64,000 nucleotides of DNA from Mixophyes australis (GCA_036250195.1 JAVHZZ010000003.1:54489521-54553520), one strand, 5' to 3'. Counted from the stretch's first letter, positions 1 through 12,112 are shown. Notes: generated by a model not told the origin, from the letters alone. Translations and numbers: made by a program.

Positions 1-186
1 CTATGTGTGTGTGGTAGAGAATTTAGGTGTCCAGTGAGATATATGAGATAAATGATCAATACATGAAGGAATAATATATCTGAATAAATAACTGAGCCAT
101 AAGGGTTTTTGGTTAATAAGAACTATTAGGAACAAAGGATATAAACAATTAATGTGACTTTAGAACCTCCCTAAAGGTGCAATTGA

Positions 187-360
187 GGAGAATTATATTT
201 ACTAAACTGCGGGTTTAAAAAAGTGGAGATGTTGCCTATAGCAACCAATCAGATTCTAGTTAGCACGTATTTAGTACATTCTAAAAAATGACAGCTAGAA
301 TCTGATTGGTTGCTATAGGCAACCACTTTTTCAAACCCGCAGTTTAGTAAATATACTCCT
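187..360. repeat. Fold-back MITE, family G, copy 1
   Basis: Two arms of about 75 bp are inverted copies of each other. The left arm runs from AGGAG...TTTACTAAACTGCGGG to GCAACCAATCAGATTCTAG, and the right arm reads the same on the other strand up to position 360. A short unpaired centre lies between them. Related copies occur at 4510-4624 and 11190-11376, sharing the GCAACCAATCA and CTAGAAT motifs. The structure is that of a non-autonomous DNA transposon. No coding capacity is seen and no target duplication was established. Confidence 0.8.
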
Positions 361-1756
361 AAATGTGATTGTTAAAAACTCACAACCACAGAACTAATTT
401 AATCACTTATTTCTAGAACTTTATAATCACCGAAACTATTTTATTATCTTTTACATAGTTTGCTGTCTTGAAACTTTGTTCTGGTCATAAATAGGTATCT
501 TTAATTATCTATAAACAAAAGCTATATTTTGTATCAATATGTTATAGATAGTGCTTTCTGTTTAAATGAGCTTCTTTCCTTTTATCTTTTTTTTAGGGAA
601 TTTAGCTCTAATGGGGTAGAGAATAATTACAACTCCTCTGTAAAGTACAGTGTAATATGATTAGTGCTATGTAAATAAACAATAATGATGAAATTAACAA
701 TAATAATGTGAATCAATACAACCAATGTACTATTGCTTCATTCATTGAGAGATCAAAAATAAATGTTATGATATCTGATGTGATCAAATGCGACTGAGCA
801 GTATAGGACAGCTGTTAATATGTTAATTTTCTTTCATTAAAATTATTGTTACAAGTGATACAGAACAGCAACTTTACATATTAATATGTGGGTGAAATTT
901 GCAATATTTCAAGCAAACTGCGTTTGTCACTGTGCAGAACTGGCCACATTGTAGGCTAGGCCTGGAAGCATTGTGCATAGGAATGAGTCTAAACAACTGG
1001 TAATGGATTTGTTGTTGCTATTAAACTTAAATAGGACAATTCTACCCAAGGCCCTCCTACAGTCTTAAACCAGCTTTGCATTTTATGCTTTGAGCAGTAA
1101 GGACCACACCACAAAGCTAATAAGCATATAGTCACAATTCAAGTCAACCTCCTAAAGCCTATATACAACAATTCAAATTCAACATGAGCTGCAAGCATGC
1201 TCTGATTGCCAGGTATAGAGGTGAGCAAAATTGTGGCATAATTTAAATTTCATGGTGCAGAGGGGTTGTGTAGGGGTTGAAAGTTCTGGTGATACAGTAT
1301 TCAAGTCCGTGCTTCACCTTGCTGTGCACCATATTTTCAAATTAACATTTTGTCTATAGGAAGAATGGGAAAACAACAGTCAAATCATTCTGCTCCGTGA
1401 TCAGGTTTGACGTCCGGCTGGAACACAATTGATAGGGAGAATTGTGCACAGAATACTTAATGCCAAATTGCGCATGAGAAACGAAAAATTAGGCAAATAT
1501 TCTGTGAAAACGTTTAGCTCATCTATAGATGGCGGCATAGTGATGGACAAAGCCCGATAAGACTTGACTTGCCCTATATTACAAATCATATATTTTTATA
1601 GGAGAGTTACAGAAATAATAATATTTCAAACATAAGCCCATCACCCGCCTAGTTTAATCATTGTGGTCCCCCTCTGGGAATCAGACATTTTCAGGTTACC
1701 CATCTCGTCCAGCACCCAGCTTCCATTATTTTCTGTGCCACAGGACATACAGGGGC
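361..1756. other. AT-rich intergenic DNA, nothing recognised
   Basis: No reading frame with family resemblance, no long repeat and no RNA gene was recognised. A 62-codon minus-strand frame at 1401-1589 has no recognisable motif. Confidence 0.5.
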
Positions 1757-2060
1757 TGAGTCATTAAGGAAAGTAAGGCATAAAAAAGGAGTAACTTTGT
1801 ACCTGGGCAAAACCATGTTGCATTGGAGGGGGAGGTAAATTTAAAATGTGGGGACAGATTTACAGTTGGGATAGACCATGTGCTAGATCATCTTTAAATG
1901 TCAGTGTTAAAATAAAGCTATGAAGCATTTCTGTGCTAGATGAAAAAACAGTCAGTATTTAACTTATGTGCAAAATAATAATAACGAATTTGCACCCCTT
2001 GCATTGTATCATGGTTTGTCCCGGAGAAGATTTACTCCTTTTTTTGCCTTACTATTTTTT
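1757..2060. mobile_element. MITE, family D, copy 1
   Basis: Terminal inverted repeats are visible: AGTAAGGCATAAAAAAGGAG on the left, and on the right CTCCTTTTTTTGCCTTACT, which is nearly its reverse complement. Internal motifs GGGGGAGG, TTTAAAATGTG, AAAATAAAGCT and TGGTTTGTCC recur at 21701-22424 and 25014-25296, so this is a dispersed family in the window. It has no coding capacity. The superfamily is not identified. Confidence 0.75.
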
Positions 2061-4509
2061 GCATTACTTTCCCACAGAGTTTAGTTTCATAGTGGGGCAT
2101 CCAATCAACTTCACTGACAAACTGACTGAAGGCAGCTTGGAAACAAAATTCTTCTAGTCTTGCAGCCTGGAGCAGAGTGAAGATGGAATACCTGCAATGA
2201 TGAGTTCCATGCAAATGGTAGAGGATCAGGGGTATAACCTAGATGACATTACTTGATTGGGGGAGGAAGATTTAACATACTGTTCCTGGATGTCTTGTTT
2301 AAGATGTAATTAGCATCTTTAAAACAACCTTAATCCTTTGGTTTGAAATCTTCTTAAACCCCATTGATATATTAAACTTAGCCCCAAGGGTTATGTTTAC
2401 ATAGGGGGAAACAATTAAATAGATTTACATAAAATCTAAGATGCATGAAACTATTTGTACTAGTGAGCACTATACAATTTATTATACTTCTCAAATGGAA
2501 ATAGAAGACATAGAAGCAAATGCAATATTAAACTACATTGGGCCTCATTTACAAACCGCTAAGCAGTCCAGTTGCAGTGTAAGATCCACTTTGGCAGTGC
2601 CCTCACTTAGGAAAAGTGTGCTATAGCCTCATCATTGGTTATGCCAGAAATCCTTCCTTGAAACAGCAGCTGTTCTCATATGACATGCTCAGATTTGCAT
2701 TGTCTGCAGCTATAGTTTAGTTTTGTTTGATTGGCTGCTTTCTTGATTTAAGAAGTGCATTGTTTTACATAACAAGATGGCGGGCAAGGACGAAAATTTA
2801 GTGTGGGGTAAGGAGAGAAATTGGGTGGAATGAGGGTGTAGCATCTGCGGAAAAAACGACCAGACGCACACAGATATCTTACTTGATCAAGATGCAACCA
2901 CTGGCACATCCACAAAAGGGCTCTGGGAAGGAGTGTCTCAGTTGTCCTTGAGGTCCTGTACCAACTGTCCTTGCAGGGATTTCTCAACAACTCGGCAAAT
3001 GAAGAAAAAAAAGGATTTTCTTTCCGTAACCGTGATTCCCAAAGTTCAAGACACATAAGGACAAACAAATACAAAAGACTTGGACCACTCACCACTCTCT
3101 TTGTGACTGTGTACTCTCTCGCTCTCTCATCGGCTGTGGGGGAACACAGAACAAACCTCTCCCCACACGGTTAACTGGCCATAAACTACATCTAGTGTAC
3201 CTCACCCACTCTAACCTAATTACAACAAATGCACTGGGTCCATGTGTAACACTGCAGCCAACTAGGTGTGGTGCATTACCCCTGACCAGATCCTATTCAC
3301 TATAATGCACAACGGAAGGGTATCGGGGAGAACAGCAGTACACAGCAAACAATAACAAATAGATACTCAATACTTCATATGATACAATACAATCACAAAC
3401 CTACCTTTACCGGGGGCCTGACCACAGGGTGCAGAGACACAGGAAACTGGGTAATTTACAGGTCTAAATTGACCACTTCACAAAATAGCCACTGGGGACT
3501 TTGGCTGCAAATGGGGATCAAGATGGTAGGGTTTTCAACTGGGCCTGGCCCCTCTAACTGGGGCTGGACTCCTAGTGATGGCAGGCCTGGCACCTAAATG
3601 TCCCCACAAGCCTAGTGCCCTTATAATATATGACCACAGGCTATGCCTAAAGTGTCCCCTTCTTCCTAAGCTTCCTAGGCTCTGAGCCTAGCTGAACTTG
3701 CTACACAGACTCTAATCCTGAATTTACCAGGCAAGCTTTTAAGCTTGGATATACTATCACCAAAAATGTGACTATTGGACAGGCTCTGAGCCTGTCCTAC
3801 ACTGAGGGCCCAGGCTTCTGTGCAACAAAACTTAAACTGTGGCCTAAGAAATTAACAGAAAGGACCTATAAAAACTAATTGGAGCCCCGTGCTTTGTGCC
3901 TGCCCACCTGCTCCACAGGCCTAGTGCTCGACATTGTGCCCTTAGGCCTCTTGCCCAACATTGGCAGTAGTGGGAAGGGGGAAAATTATGTAACATATAC
4001 TTACCTGCTCCGTGCAGGAACCAGGTCTTCTCCCCACCACTTCCACTTTTTCCGGTCCTTTGCTACTGTCTTCAGTCTATATCTGTGTTCTCCTGTTTTT
4101 CTGAAGAGTGTCCTTCCTCTTCAAGCTCTGGAGTCTCTTTTCTTATGTCTTGGTGCTCCTGTGGCTTTCTCCTCTTGTCTTATTTACTTGACCAGGCTCT
4201 GCTGATCTTCACTTCTTCTCTTGACTGTGCCGCTCCTTTTCATTCTTCTCCGCCTCCCGCAATGGTCTCTTCTAACCACAGCTTTAATGACATGGTGAGC
4301 CACGATTGGCTCATGTGGCGCCTAATTAAAATGGTGGATGGCGGACGGGCAGCCATGATTGGCGGGCACTATAGCAAAATCATATTTTGTTTTGCTGACC
4401 AAGATTAGAAAAAGGAGATACAAGTGTGTAGAGGGCTCATGTTTAGCCATGTTTCTTTATGCTGTGTTCTAAACTAGGATTATAGACAGGTGTAGGATTT
4501 CTAAGGGTT
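2061..4509. other. Unclassified intergenic DNA, possibly a decayed element at about 2750-4420
   Basis: The part from about 2750 to 4420 is richer in C and G than its surroundings and is free of the repeat families named elsewhere. It looks like decayed mobile-element sequence, but I see no terminal repeats or coding motif to prove it. Frames of 107-115 codons here (2748-3095 minus, 3879-4205 plus, 4085-4408 plus) have no recognisable domain and are low-complexity in composition. Confidence 0.3.
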
Positions 4510-4624
4510 CTAAAAAGGAAAAGTGGAGGTGTTACCCATAGCAACCAATCATATTCTAGCTACCATTTATCTACTATATTCTAGAGAATGATAGCTAGAA
4601 TATGATTGGTTTCCTTTTTAGGAG
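4510..4624. repeat. Fold-back MITE, family G, copy 2 (short)
   Basis: CATAGCAACCAATCATATTC on the left is mirrored by GAATATGATTGGTT-type sequence on the right, around a centre containing CTAGAGAATGATAGCTAG. It is a shorter relative of the element at 187-360. Confidence 0.7.
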
Positions 4625-4685
4625 CTTAGCAAATCTACCCCAGGGAGTTTATTCTGTGTTGAAAACAATATACTTTCCCTGCAAT

Positions 4686-5023
4686 CTTCATCATCATTTA
4701 TTTATATAGCGCCACTAATTCCGCAGCGCTGTACAGAGAACTCTCTCACATCAGTCCCTGCCCCATTGGAGCTTACAGTCTAAATTCCCTAACATAGACA
4801 CACACACGCTAGGGTAAATTTTTGTAGCAGCCAATTAACCTACCAGTATGTTTTTGGAGTGTGGGAGGAAACCGGAGCACCTGGAAGAAACTCACGTTAA
4901 CACAGGGAGAACATACAAACTCCACACAGATAACTCCACACAGATAAGGCCATGGTCGGGAATCGAACTCATGACCCCAGTGCTGTGAAGCAGAAGTGCT
5001 AACCACTAGGCCACTGTGCAATC
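4686..5023 (-). mobile_element. tRNA-derived SINE with L2-like tail (copy 1, minus strand)
   Basis: Read on the minus strand, this begins with a tRNA-like head (GCACAGTGGCCTAGTGGTTA, then a B-box-like GAGTTCGATTCCCGACC). A conserved body follows (GTTTCCTCCCACACTCC, AAACATACTGGTAGGTTAAT), ending in GCGCTATATAAATAAATGAT and a GAT-type tail. This is the plan of a Pol III SINE whose 3' end resembles an L2-type LINE terminus. Eight further copies lie in the window. Confidence 0.85.
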
Positions 5024-5882
5024 TACACTTTATCCAAAATATCTTAAATTCTGAAATGTTGGAAAATATTATAAGTGCCATTTTAAAAAAGCAAAAACAA
5101 AACTAGTGCATTTTAGGTTAACAAAATATTGGCACTTATTTTGTTTTAGTTTTGCAAAATACATCTGTTTGTACATTACTGAGTAGGACACTTGCTATTT
5201 ATATAATATTTACTACAATTGCATTTTGCTAAATATATTCTTGAATAAATCAAGAAAATTCCTACAAAGTATTGTCCCAGCGAAGCACATCTGGTTAGCC
5301 AAATTAAATACTGCTGCCTCAACAGCAGATCCACATAATCAACTGTGGGCTGGTCAAACATAATCAAACCTGATAGCTCATCCCCATCCATCAGCCTGGA
5401 ATGATTATCCCAGAAACAAACCAGAAATGTTTCCACTCTCCTGTTGGTGTCAGAGTCGTTAATTGAGTCGAGTTATTTGTGATAAGCTGACTTGACTCTC
5501 AAATAAAACCAGTCTATTTGTTTTGTATACGACTGTTGGTGGTTTGAAAATACTTGCAAATGAGTAGCATACATAAAGTAAGCTTGTGATTAAATGATTT
5601 GTTAAACTTACGCAACATTTCTATGAGCTAATGTTAACTAGGTAATGTACAACATACAATAATAATATATAACGGTCAAGTGTAAAATTTTCATTGTAAA
5701 CAATGATTGTAAACGATTAATTTGTGATCTTTATTTGACCCTGCAGTTATGCTGTCAATAGGTATACATCTCTTAAGACATACCTCCTAACATTTATATG
5801 GCAAAATCTTAAAATCAGCCACATCTTGGTCTGTCCAAGTCACTTCTTATTTGCACACCTTCAACCATTTTTTGTTGAAACC
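5024..5882. other. Intergenic, no gene recognised
   Basis: An 86-codon minus-strand frame (5176-5436) has balanced composition but no domain that I recognise, and there is no splice context. The sequence is complex and repeat-free, so it could be conserved non-coding DNA. That is only a guess. Confidence 0.3.
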
Positions 5883-6150
5883 CAGGGGCGCACGCAAGGG
5901 GAGGGTTCTGGTTCTCCAGAAACCCATCCCCTCCGCGAAGATCCGGAGCTAAACAGTGCCCCTACATAGCGGCACTGTAATGTACAGCAGCCGTGGTGCT
6001 GTCAAAGAAGGGTCCGCGGCGGTGCTTCTTTGACAGCACCGCGGCTGCTGTACAATACAGTGCCGCTGAAATGGAGCTGCTGCGCATGTGGCAGCTCTCT
6101 ATTTTTTTTTTCAGGGGGGGAACCCCTTAAAAATCCTGCATGCGCCCCTG
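5883..6150. mobile_element. hAT-like fold-back MITE
   Basis: The ends are CAGGGGCGCACGCA and, on the opposite strand, CAGGGGCGCATGCA. Inside, GTACAGCAGCCGTGGTGCTG is mirrored by CAGCACCGCGGCTGCTGTAC, giving a GC-rich stem (about 5976-6058). CAGGGGCG termini are typical of hAT-type non-autonomous elements. The flanks (TTGAAACC and AATCCTAG) do not form a clear 8-bp duplication, so the superfamily call is provisional. Confidence 0.7.
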
Positions 6151-6846
6151 AATCCTAGCACATTTCACACAATATTTACTACTGGGGCTATGTAAAAGTG
6201 GGTGTCACCTTCCCACCGCGAAGTCATCTATTTTGTAGGTTGATATGCAGCCTATCAGCATGCTGAAAATCCAATGACATCACCGAGGACCTGCGTAGGT
6301 TAATAGTCATGAGATTGAGACTGGGTAATGAGAATGCAGAGTTTCTTAAAGATTATCAGGGTTGCGGTATCAATGTGAAGAATAAAGGTATTGGGTTTTT
6401 AGGTTTTAGCAGTTGAGAGATTTACTTTGTTGTACTTTGGTCCATAAAAGAATGCATTGTTCATAAGGTCTATTCAGATTCCCTGGCTTGTCTCACCAGT
6501 CTGAGAACCGCCCACATAATACATTTCAAGCTTTTCCCTTCCCCCACCACTAGCAGACCAGGATGTAGGAGTATTGACTGACATTCAGAGGTCAACAATG
6601 TCAAACATTAAACTCCAGTCCATTAAAGTGTAATTCAACTTTGCAAGTTAAGTAAAAATGTTTTCAAAATCAAGATATCAGTGTAAGTGGTAGTATTAAA
6701 AATAGCATGCCCTAAAGGGGAACTGTCACAAACAAATACAATGCTTGCTCTATTGAGAAGTTTAACAAGAGCAGTATGTTGTAACCTATGTGCAAGTCTA
6801 ACCATGCCCGTTATATGTTAAAATGTTTATCAAAGCAGCAATTGTA
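6151..6846. other. Intergenic, nothing recognised
   Basis: No reading frame, inverted repeat or family motif was seen. Confidence 0.4.
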
Positions 6847-6862
6847 TTATTATTATAATTAC

Positions 6863-6908
<46 letters not shown>

Positions 6909-7036
6909 AATTACTTTTATAGCACCAATCATATTAAACAGCTCTATAGAGAGAATATATAATCATTCACATCAGTACCTGCCCCATTGGAGATTACATA
7001 CTAAATTCCCTACCACACATACACACAGATTGTAGA
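6847..7036 (-). mobile_element. Truncated SINE copy with expanded (ATT)n tail (copy 2)
   Basis: Only the 3' half of the SINE is present, in reverse: ATAGCACCAATC, then CATCAGTACCTGCCCCATTGG, then CTAAATTCCCTA. It joins an (ATT)n microsatellite at about 6861-6906, which replaces the usual GAT tail. The tRNA-like head is missing. Confidence 0.75.
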
Positions 7037-7887
7037 ATACTCAATAAAAAGGTCTTTGCAAATTATTTTTTCTAACTTATAAAATGGAGACTTGCAGTAC
7101 CGTAAAATTTGAATTTAATCCTGTAATATTCACAATATATTACAGTATCGTTCTATTTCATTTTATTTTCTTAACTGGAGCATACCTGACCTCAAACTGT
7201 TGAGTGTTGAATATATAAAATGCAGATTGAATAGTGCTAAGGAGCAGACCCGCTAGAAACCCTACGCATTTTGCATGGAGAAATTGTGTTGATGCCTTAA
7301 GTTCCATACCCACCACAATGTCTCTTTAACTCCAGCCACCTCCATTAGGGCAGAGTACTTATTACATTAGTAGCAATCTCTCACAATTAGCCTAAATTAT
7401 ATATACATTCATTTCATCATCATTATTTACCAGATCACACCACTTCCTGTGTATGAGTGAAGGAGTGTGTGTGTGTGTGTCACAGTGCCAAACTCTGCAT
7501 ATTAGGCTCCCTCACTGCTTCCAGAAAACCCCTCTGTCACCCTCAACCCCTCTCCCTGTTTCTCCCTGATGCCAGATACCCCAATCTGTCACACTCCCCG
7601 CTCCCTGCTGCACAACTATCACACTTATCCCCCTTCTGCTAGACGCCACAAGTGCCACACTCCCCCTCACTATTACCAGACTGTCACCAAATGATGCCAC
7701 TGGCCCTGCTAACACACTGGCCCTGCCTGCTGCTGTAAACCCACTACCACAATCGTTCCCTAACAGGCTCTTGGCTGGACTCCTTACACCACTTTCATAC
7801 CTGAACTGGATTCATCAGAATAGAGAGTGAAAGAAAGAAAAAAAGACAAAAAGAAGAGATCACGGTAACTTTGCTATAGGTAAATGA
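7037..7887. other. Intergenic, nothing recognised
   Basis: There is a short GT run near 7468 and a C-rich stretch at about 7500-7760. The short frames here (61-67 codons) have no domain signature. Confidence 0.4.
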
Positions 7888-7925
7888 ATGAGTCATTAAG
7901 GAAAGTAAGGCAAGAAAAGGAGTAA
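7888..7925 (+). mobile_element. MITE family D terminus, cut off by family E
   Basis: AGTCATTAAGGAAAGTAAGG and the following AAAAGGAGTAA match the left end of the family D element at 1757. The match stops where the family E terminus TAATACCGC begins, so E apparently inserted into D or replaced its remainder. Confidence 0.65.
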
Positions 7926-8451
7926 TACCGCTTTCATACTGCCGCCCCGGCAATATCCCGGGTTTTTCAAGACAGGTTTTTGCTGGGGCTCGGAGCGTGC
8001 CAGCTCAGAAACACCATACATACTGCACCTCGGACCCGGGAATTTCCCGGGTTGACCCCATTCATACTGCACAAGTCTGTGCCCTGGCAATTTGTGGGAG
8101 TCATCACCAGAGCACTTTTCATTGGCTGAAAAATGGTGATACCCAATATAATAATACAATAATACAATAATGAATAAAGGATACCTCCAATTGGCTTATA
8201 TATTTAGTCGTACTAGTCAAGGAGGGCTTTCTGAAAGGCATAAAGAGACTGGGAAACATATATTTAAGGGAAGGTTGTAGGAGCTTTTAAAGCTAGGCAT
8301 TGCATATTTCAATGATTACCCCAAAAGACTAGACTTCTAGATGGAAAATTAATGGGCTCTTTTTGGCAAGCATAAAATGAATGAGAAATGCCTAATTCCA
8401 AATCCTCCAGAGACAGGCAGACAGCCAATCAGCTTGTTTTCTGTGCAACCC
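7923..8451 (-). mobile_element. MITE family E (CCCGGG-rich), broken copy
   Basis: 7923-8146 reads TAATACCGCTTTCATACTGC, then CCCCGGCAATATCCCGGG, then TTCATACTGCAC, ending near CATTGGCTGAAAAATGGTGA. This is the reverse of the right half of the complete copy at 32413-32878. A second piece at about 8402-8451 (CCAATCAGCTTGTTTTCTGT) matches the same family. The intervening 250 bp is not in the complete copy, and the remaining end is missing. Confidence 0.75.
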
Positions 8452-8913
8452 GTATTTCCCCATGTATAAGACGCACCTTTTTCCCCAAAATTTTGGGTCT
8501 AAAAACTGGGTGCGTCTTATACAAGGAAAGTAGCACTTACCTTGTCAGCTGATTCCTCTGTCCGGTAAAGTCTTCTTTCTTCTGTCAGTCTGATCCTGAT
8601 GCTGGAAAGCCGCTTAAGGTCCTCTTCGCGGTGACCTTGTCAAGGTCCTGAAAAGACATCCGGTCATCGCGAAGAGGACCTTAAGCGGCTTTCCAGCATC
8701 AGGATCAAACTGACAGAAGAAAGAAGACTTTACCGGACAGAGGAATCATCTGACAGGGTAAGGCAGAGTTGACTATAGTGTTGTCTTTCCTCTGTATAAG
8801 CTACACAATTACTCTGTGAAAAAATTGAGGATAATGTTTATCCTCAATTTTTTCACATGATTTATATGGGTGCGTCTTATACAGTGGAGCGTCATATACA
8901 TGGGGAAATACGG
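8450..8913. mobile_element. Fold-back element F with CCGTATTTCCCC termini
   Basis: The left end CCGTATTTCCCCATGTATAA is repeated inverted at the right end (CATGGGGAAATACGG, ending at 8913). GGTGCGTCTTATACA occurs near both ends. The core (8541-8757) is itself a long inverted repeat with arms of roughly 95 bp (GGTAAAGTCTTCTTTCTTCT against AGAAGAAAGAAGACTTTACC). Non-autonomous DNA transposons with GTATAAGACGC-type ends are widespread in vertebrates. Superfamily not assigned. Confidence 0.8.
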
Positions 8914-9990
8914 TATATATATATATGATAATATACATTATATTTATATTGTTGTTATTTACATCTAGCACAGGGGTGCACATGTAATCACGTCTGCAAG
9001 AACTTATCAGCCAGGGAGACCTCAGGGATGAGCTGATGTCATTATCTAACTATATAATTATATAATAAAAGTGTTTATCGTTTTCATTTCTGCTTCAAAA
9101 GCATGGCACGTGATTTCTAAAAAAAAACTACATGTTAGTTATTTACATTGTTTATTCGGCTACTATGCATGTACTAAAATACTTTTTTTCAAATTTATAT
9201 ATATATATATTTATATATATATATTTTAATTAAACCAATTAGCATGTCTGTAGGTTACCTTTGTCCGCTTGAAATATCTCTTTAATAATGCCTTCAGTCC
9301 AACAGATTGCATCTCCATTCTTTCGCTTAATACGTAGCCCCATCCCCCTTCCATCGTCTTTTTGTACAAGTTACTTTATTCCTTCATTACTGTTTAATTC
9401 CCTTCCTTTCATTGCCCATTGTGATACTAGAGAAGAAACTGTCTTCCTTTGCTACAGTTGAAATCTTTCATTATCCGTCTCCCACCCGATATACACTTGT
9501 GTTTGCCTCCTTCTCTGCAATTCATTTACCCAACTCCCCTTCCTCTTTCCCCTCTCACTCCCACCTGCTTTCTTTTCATACATTTTGGAAACATATTATC
9601 TGACCTGTTTTGTTTTCGTTTGTATGTTAAATACAATTTGAAATGCTAAACACAGTAATATAATATGGACCAAATGCAACATTACATTGAGTAGCCAGAC
9701 CAGATCTTCTCCACATGTTTCCAAGCATCAGGAAGCATAACAAGAGTATTAGTAGTATTTTAGGTGTCATTTCTAAATATGGTTTCTGAGTATCTAATGC
9801 TGGGAAGGCTGTGATGTATCGACCTGTGCTACCAGGATATCCTTACCTTAACATTTTTACCTTCATGGTCATGATCTTTACAATAGTTAGATCTTCCCAA
9901 TTAATATTTATTTTTTTGTGATCTAATATTCATGAAATAGCAGCCTATCAATTCAGGATGAATCAGTGACTTTACGTGTCTAGTGTTGTT
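8914..9990. other. Intergenic AT-rich DNA with TA runs
   Basis: There are short TA runs near 8914-8930 and 9199-9226. No gene or named repeat was recognised. Confidence 0.4.
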
Positions 9991-9992
9991 AC

Positions 9993-10367
9993 CGCATGCA
10001 GCAATGGAAGATATTGGTTAGCACTTCTGCCTCACAGCACTGGGGTCATGAGTTTAATTCCCGACCATGGCCTTATCTGTGAGGAGTTTGTATGTTCTCC
10101 CCGTGTTTGCATAGGTTTCCTCCAGGTGCTCCGGTTTCCTCCCACACTCCAAAAACATACTGGTAGGTTAATTGGCTGCTATCAAAATGGCCCTAGTCTC
10201 TCTCTCTATCTGTCTCTCTCTCTCTCTCTGTCTGTCTGTGTGTGTGTGTTAGGGAATTTAGACTGTAAGCTCCAATGGGGCAGGGACTGATGTGAGTGAG
10301 TTCTCTGTAAAACGCTGCGGAATCAGTGGCGCTATATAAATAAATGGTGATGATGATGATGATGATA
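9993..10367 (+). mobile_element. tRNA-derived SINE, full-length plus copy (copy 3)
   Basis: The order is head (TTGGTTAGCACTTCTGCC, CATGAGTTTAATTCCCGACC), body (GTTTGTATGTTCTCCCCGTG, GTTTCCTCCCACACTCC), a TC/TG microsatellite at about 10198-10250, then CTATATAAATAAATGGTGAT with a (GAT)n tail. The head has drifted from the copy at 20902. Confidence 0.85.
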
Positions 10368-11189
10368 TCCCTCTATGTGCTGAAGGTCTCGATATTTACA
10401 ACCATGGTAGCTACTGGGCTTAACCAATGCAGGATATCAATTATCTCTGGTTCCCAGTGACTTCATAGGCTATATTTTCATAAATATAAACCGCAATATT
10501 GCTGTTTCTGCCTTATGTAGGTGACAGCTGCATTAAATGTTTAAAAACACCATTCATAAATTTGATTATACCACTTTTAAGCACCTGAGGTCCTCAGAGG
10601 ATATGGAGAATGTATGTCAGGCTTCATTATGAAATAAATACAATATTTTATTATTATTTTTTTCACTTTAAATGTAGCAAATCCATGATTCTTTATTGTA
10701 TGTATTGGACTTTTCTTACTGTATGTGTATATTTAATAAAGGTGGGCTATTTTTCGACTGGAAATGCAACACATATGAACGGTAAGTAAAAGCCAGAGGA
10801 ATCCCATTTGTTTCCTTATTAACAATATTTAGAAAGGGATTGTCAGGATTGCAGTTAAAGTAGGTGAGATTCTTGAGAGCAAGCGTTTCACTCAGCGCTA
10901 TAAATATTCACTAGTATTATGTAATCTTAAGTATATATGTGTTATGTAATCTTTTTGGTTATTCAAGCTAAAAAAAGTAACCAAAAGAATTCCGACTGTG
11001 AATAAAGCCACTGCCACATTTTATATCAAGAGTTGATTTAACTCTTTTGTAAAGAGCTTCAAATGCAAAGTTACCACACTGTCAGAACATTTGCTGAGGA
11101 AAAAAATATATATTTTGCAGTACTGTACAGTGCGAAGACAGGAAAACATACATTGATAACAGTACAGGAACATAACTTAGGACATATGG
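10368..11189. other. Intergenic, nothing recognised
   Basis: AT-rich single-copy-looking DNA. No family motif or coding frame was seen. Confidence 0.4.
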
Positions 11190-11376
11190 GGATAGATTTT
11201 TTTTAAGGCTTCTAAAATGGAAATATATAGCTGTTGATTGTAATTATATCAGCCAATCAGAATCTAGCTATCATTTTCTAGAATGTACTAGAAAAATGAT
11301 AGCTGGAATTTAATTGGTTGCTATGGGCAGCACCTCCACTTGTACTTTTTAGAAGCTGTAGTTAATCTACCCAATG
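11190..11376. repeat. Fold-back MITE, family G, copy 3
   Basis: AATCAGAATCTAGCTATCAT is mirrored by ATGATAGCTGGAATTTAATT-type sequence. The outer arms pair AGATTTTTTTTAAGGCTTCT with AGAAGCTGTAGTTAATCTAC imperfectly. It is more diverged than the copy at 187-360. Confidence 0.7.
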
Positions 11377-11849
11377 GAGTGAAGACCTTTTTGCATTAGC
11401 ATACAATCTATATGGCATATGTTTAGCATGCCACAGGCTCCTCAACCCTTGAAAACCAAGTAAACGTAATTACATCAGTCTACTGTTGGCAAGTCTCTGG
11501 ATTTTAACTAGTTTTCACTGAAGAATGGTCTGGAATAAAACAGAGGTGTTTCTAAGCCGCAATGTGGATCTTAAACACAACTCTGCTTTGAAGTTGGAAA
11601 TAGACATCCATAAGCAGTCACATTGATTGTGTGCATGTAACATCACTGTACTTGTATGTATGCATTTTTGTGGACACGCACATAAATAAACTTCATGATG
11701 GGCATTATGGATCATTTTTAGCTGTGAATACAATTGAGGCATTCTAATGCACTTAGGGTGTGGACTTTGCTGTGTGTAATATTGGGGGAAATAATGTTCC
11801 AAAGTAGGAATTAGAATTTCAGTAGGTGACCAGGCATGTATGGCAAATG
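11377..11849. other. Intergenic, nothing recognised
   Basis: A 117-codon minus-strand frame (11515-11868) has no recognisable domain and partly overlaps the LINE end that follows. I treat it as chance. Confidence 0.4.
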
Positions 11850-12112
11850 AAAGCCCACCGACATACATTTCCTCACTTGTTTCAAACTATCTCCCAACTC
11901 GACACCTCCATTCTGCACAAGAGCTTCGTCTCTCTTCCACTCTCATCACATCCTCCCATTCTCGGTTACTGGATTTTTTCCGGGCTGCACCCACGTTGTG
12001 GAATTCCCTCCCTCGCACAGTAAGACTTTCCTCTAGTCTTCAAACCTTCAAGCGTTCACTGAAAACCCACCTCTTCAGACAAGGTTATGATATTCCTCAA
12101 CCACCATCTTAA
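11850..12112 (+). pseudogene. C-terminal end of an L2-like LINE ORF2 (5'-truncated)
   Basis: This frame encodes the last ~85 residues of a non-LTR retrotransposon polyprotein: RLLDFFRAAPTLWNSLPRTV, then TFKRSLKTHLFRQGYD, then stop. The pattern R-(S/A)-x-P-x-L-W-N-S-L-P followed by S-F-K-x-x-L-K-T-H-L-F is the usual C-terminus of L2/CR1-type ORF2 proteins, downstream of endonuclease and reverse transcriptase. Those domains are absent, as expected from 5' truncation during target-primed reverse transcription. The frame is open to its natural stop, so the copy is not very old. It is a dead fragment. Confidence 0.8.

Noticed and set aside
2748..3095. 115-codon minus-strand frame
   Set aside because: No recognisable domain, no splice or promoter context and overlapping frames on the other strand; judged chance.
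4809..5081. Recurrent peptide with RFPPTLQKHTGRLIGCY in several frames of the window
   Set aside because: It is the translation of the SINE body, repeated wherever a SINE copy lies; not a protein family.
5176..5436. 86-codon minus-strand frame of balanced composition
   Set aside because: No family recognised and no supporting signals; a translated search would decide.
5875..6158. 8-bp target duplication for the CAGGGGCG element
   Set aside because: TTGAAACC and AATCCTAG do not match, so no duplication is claimed.
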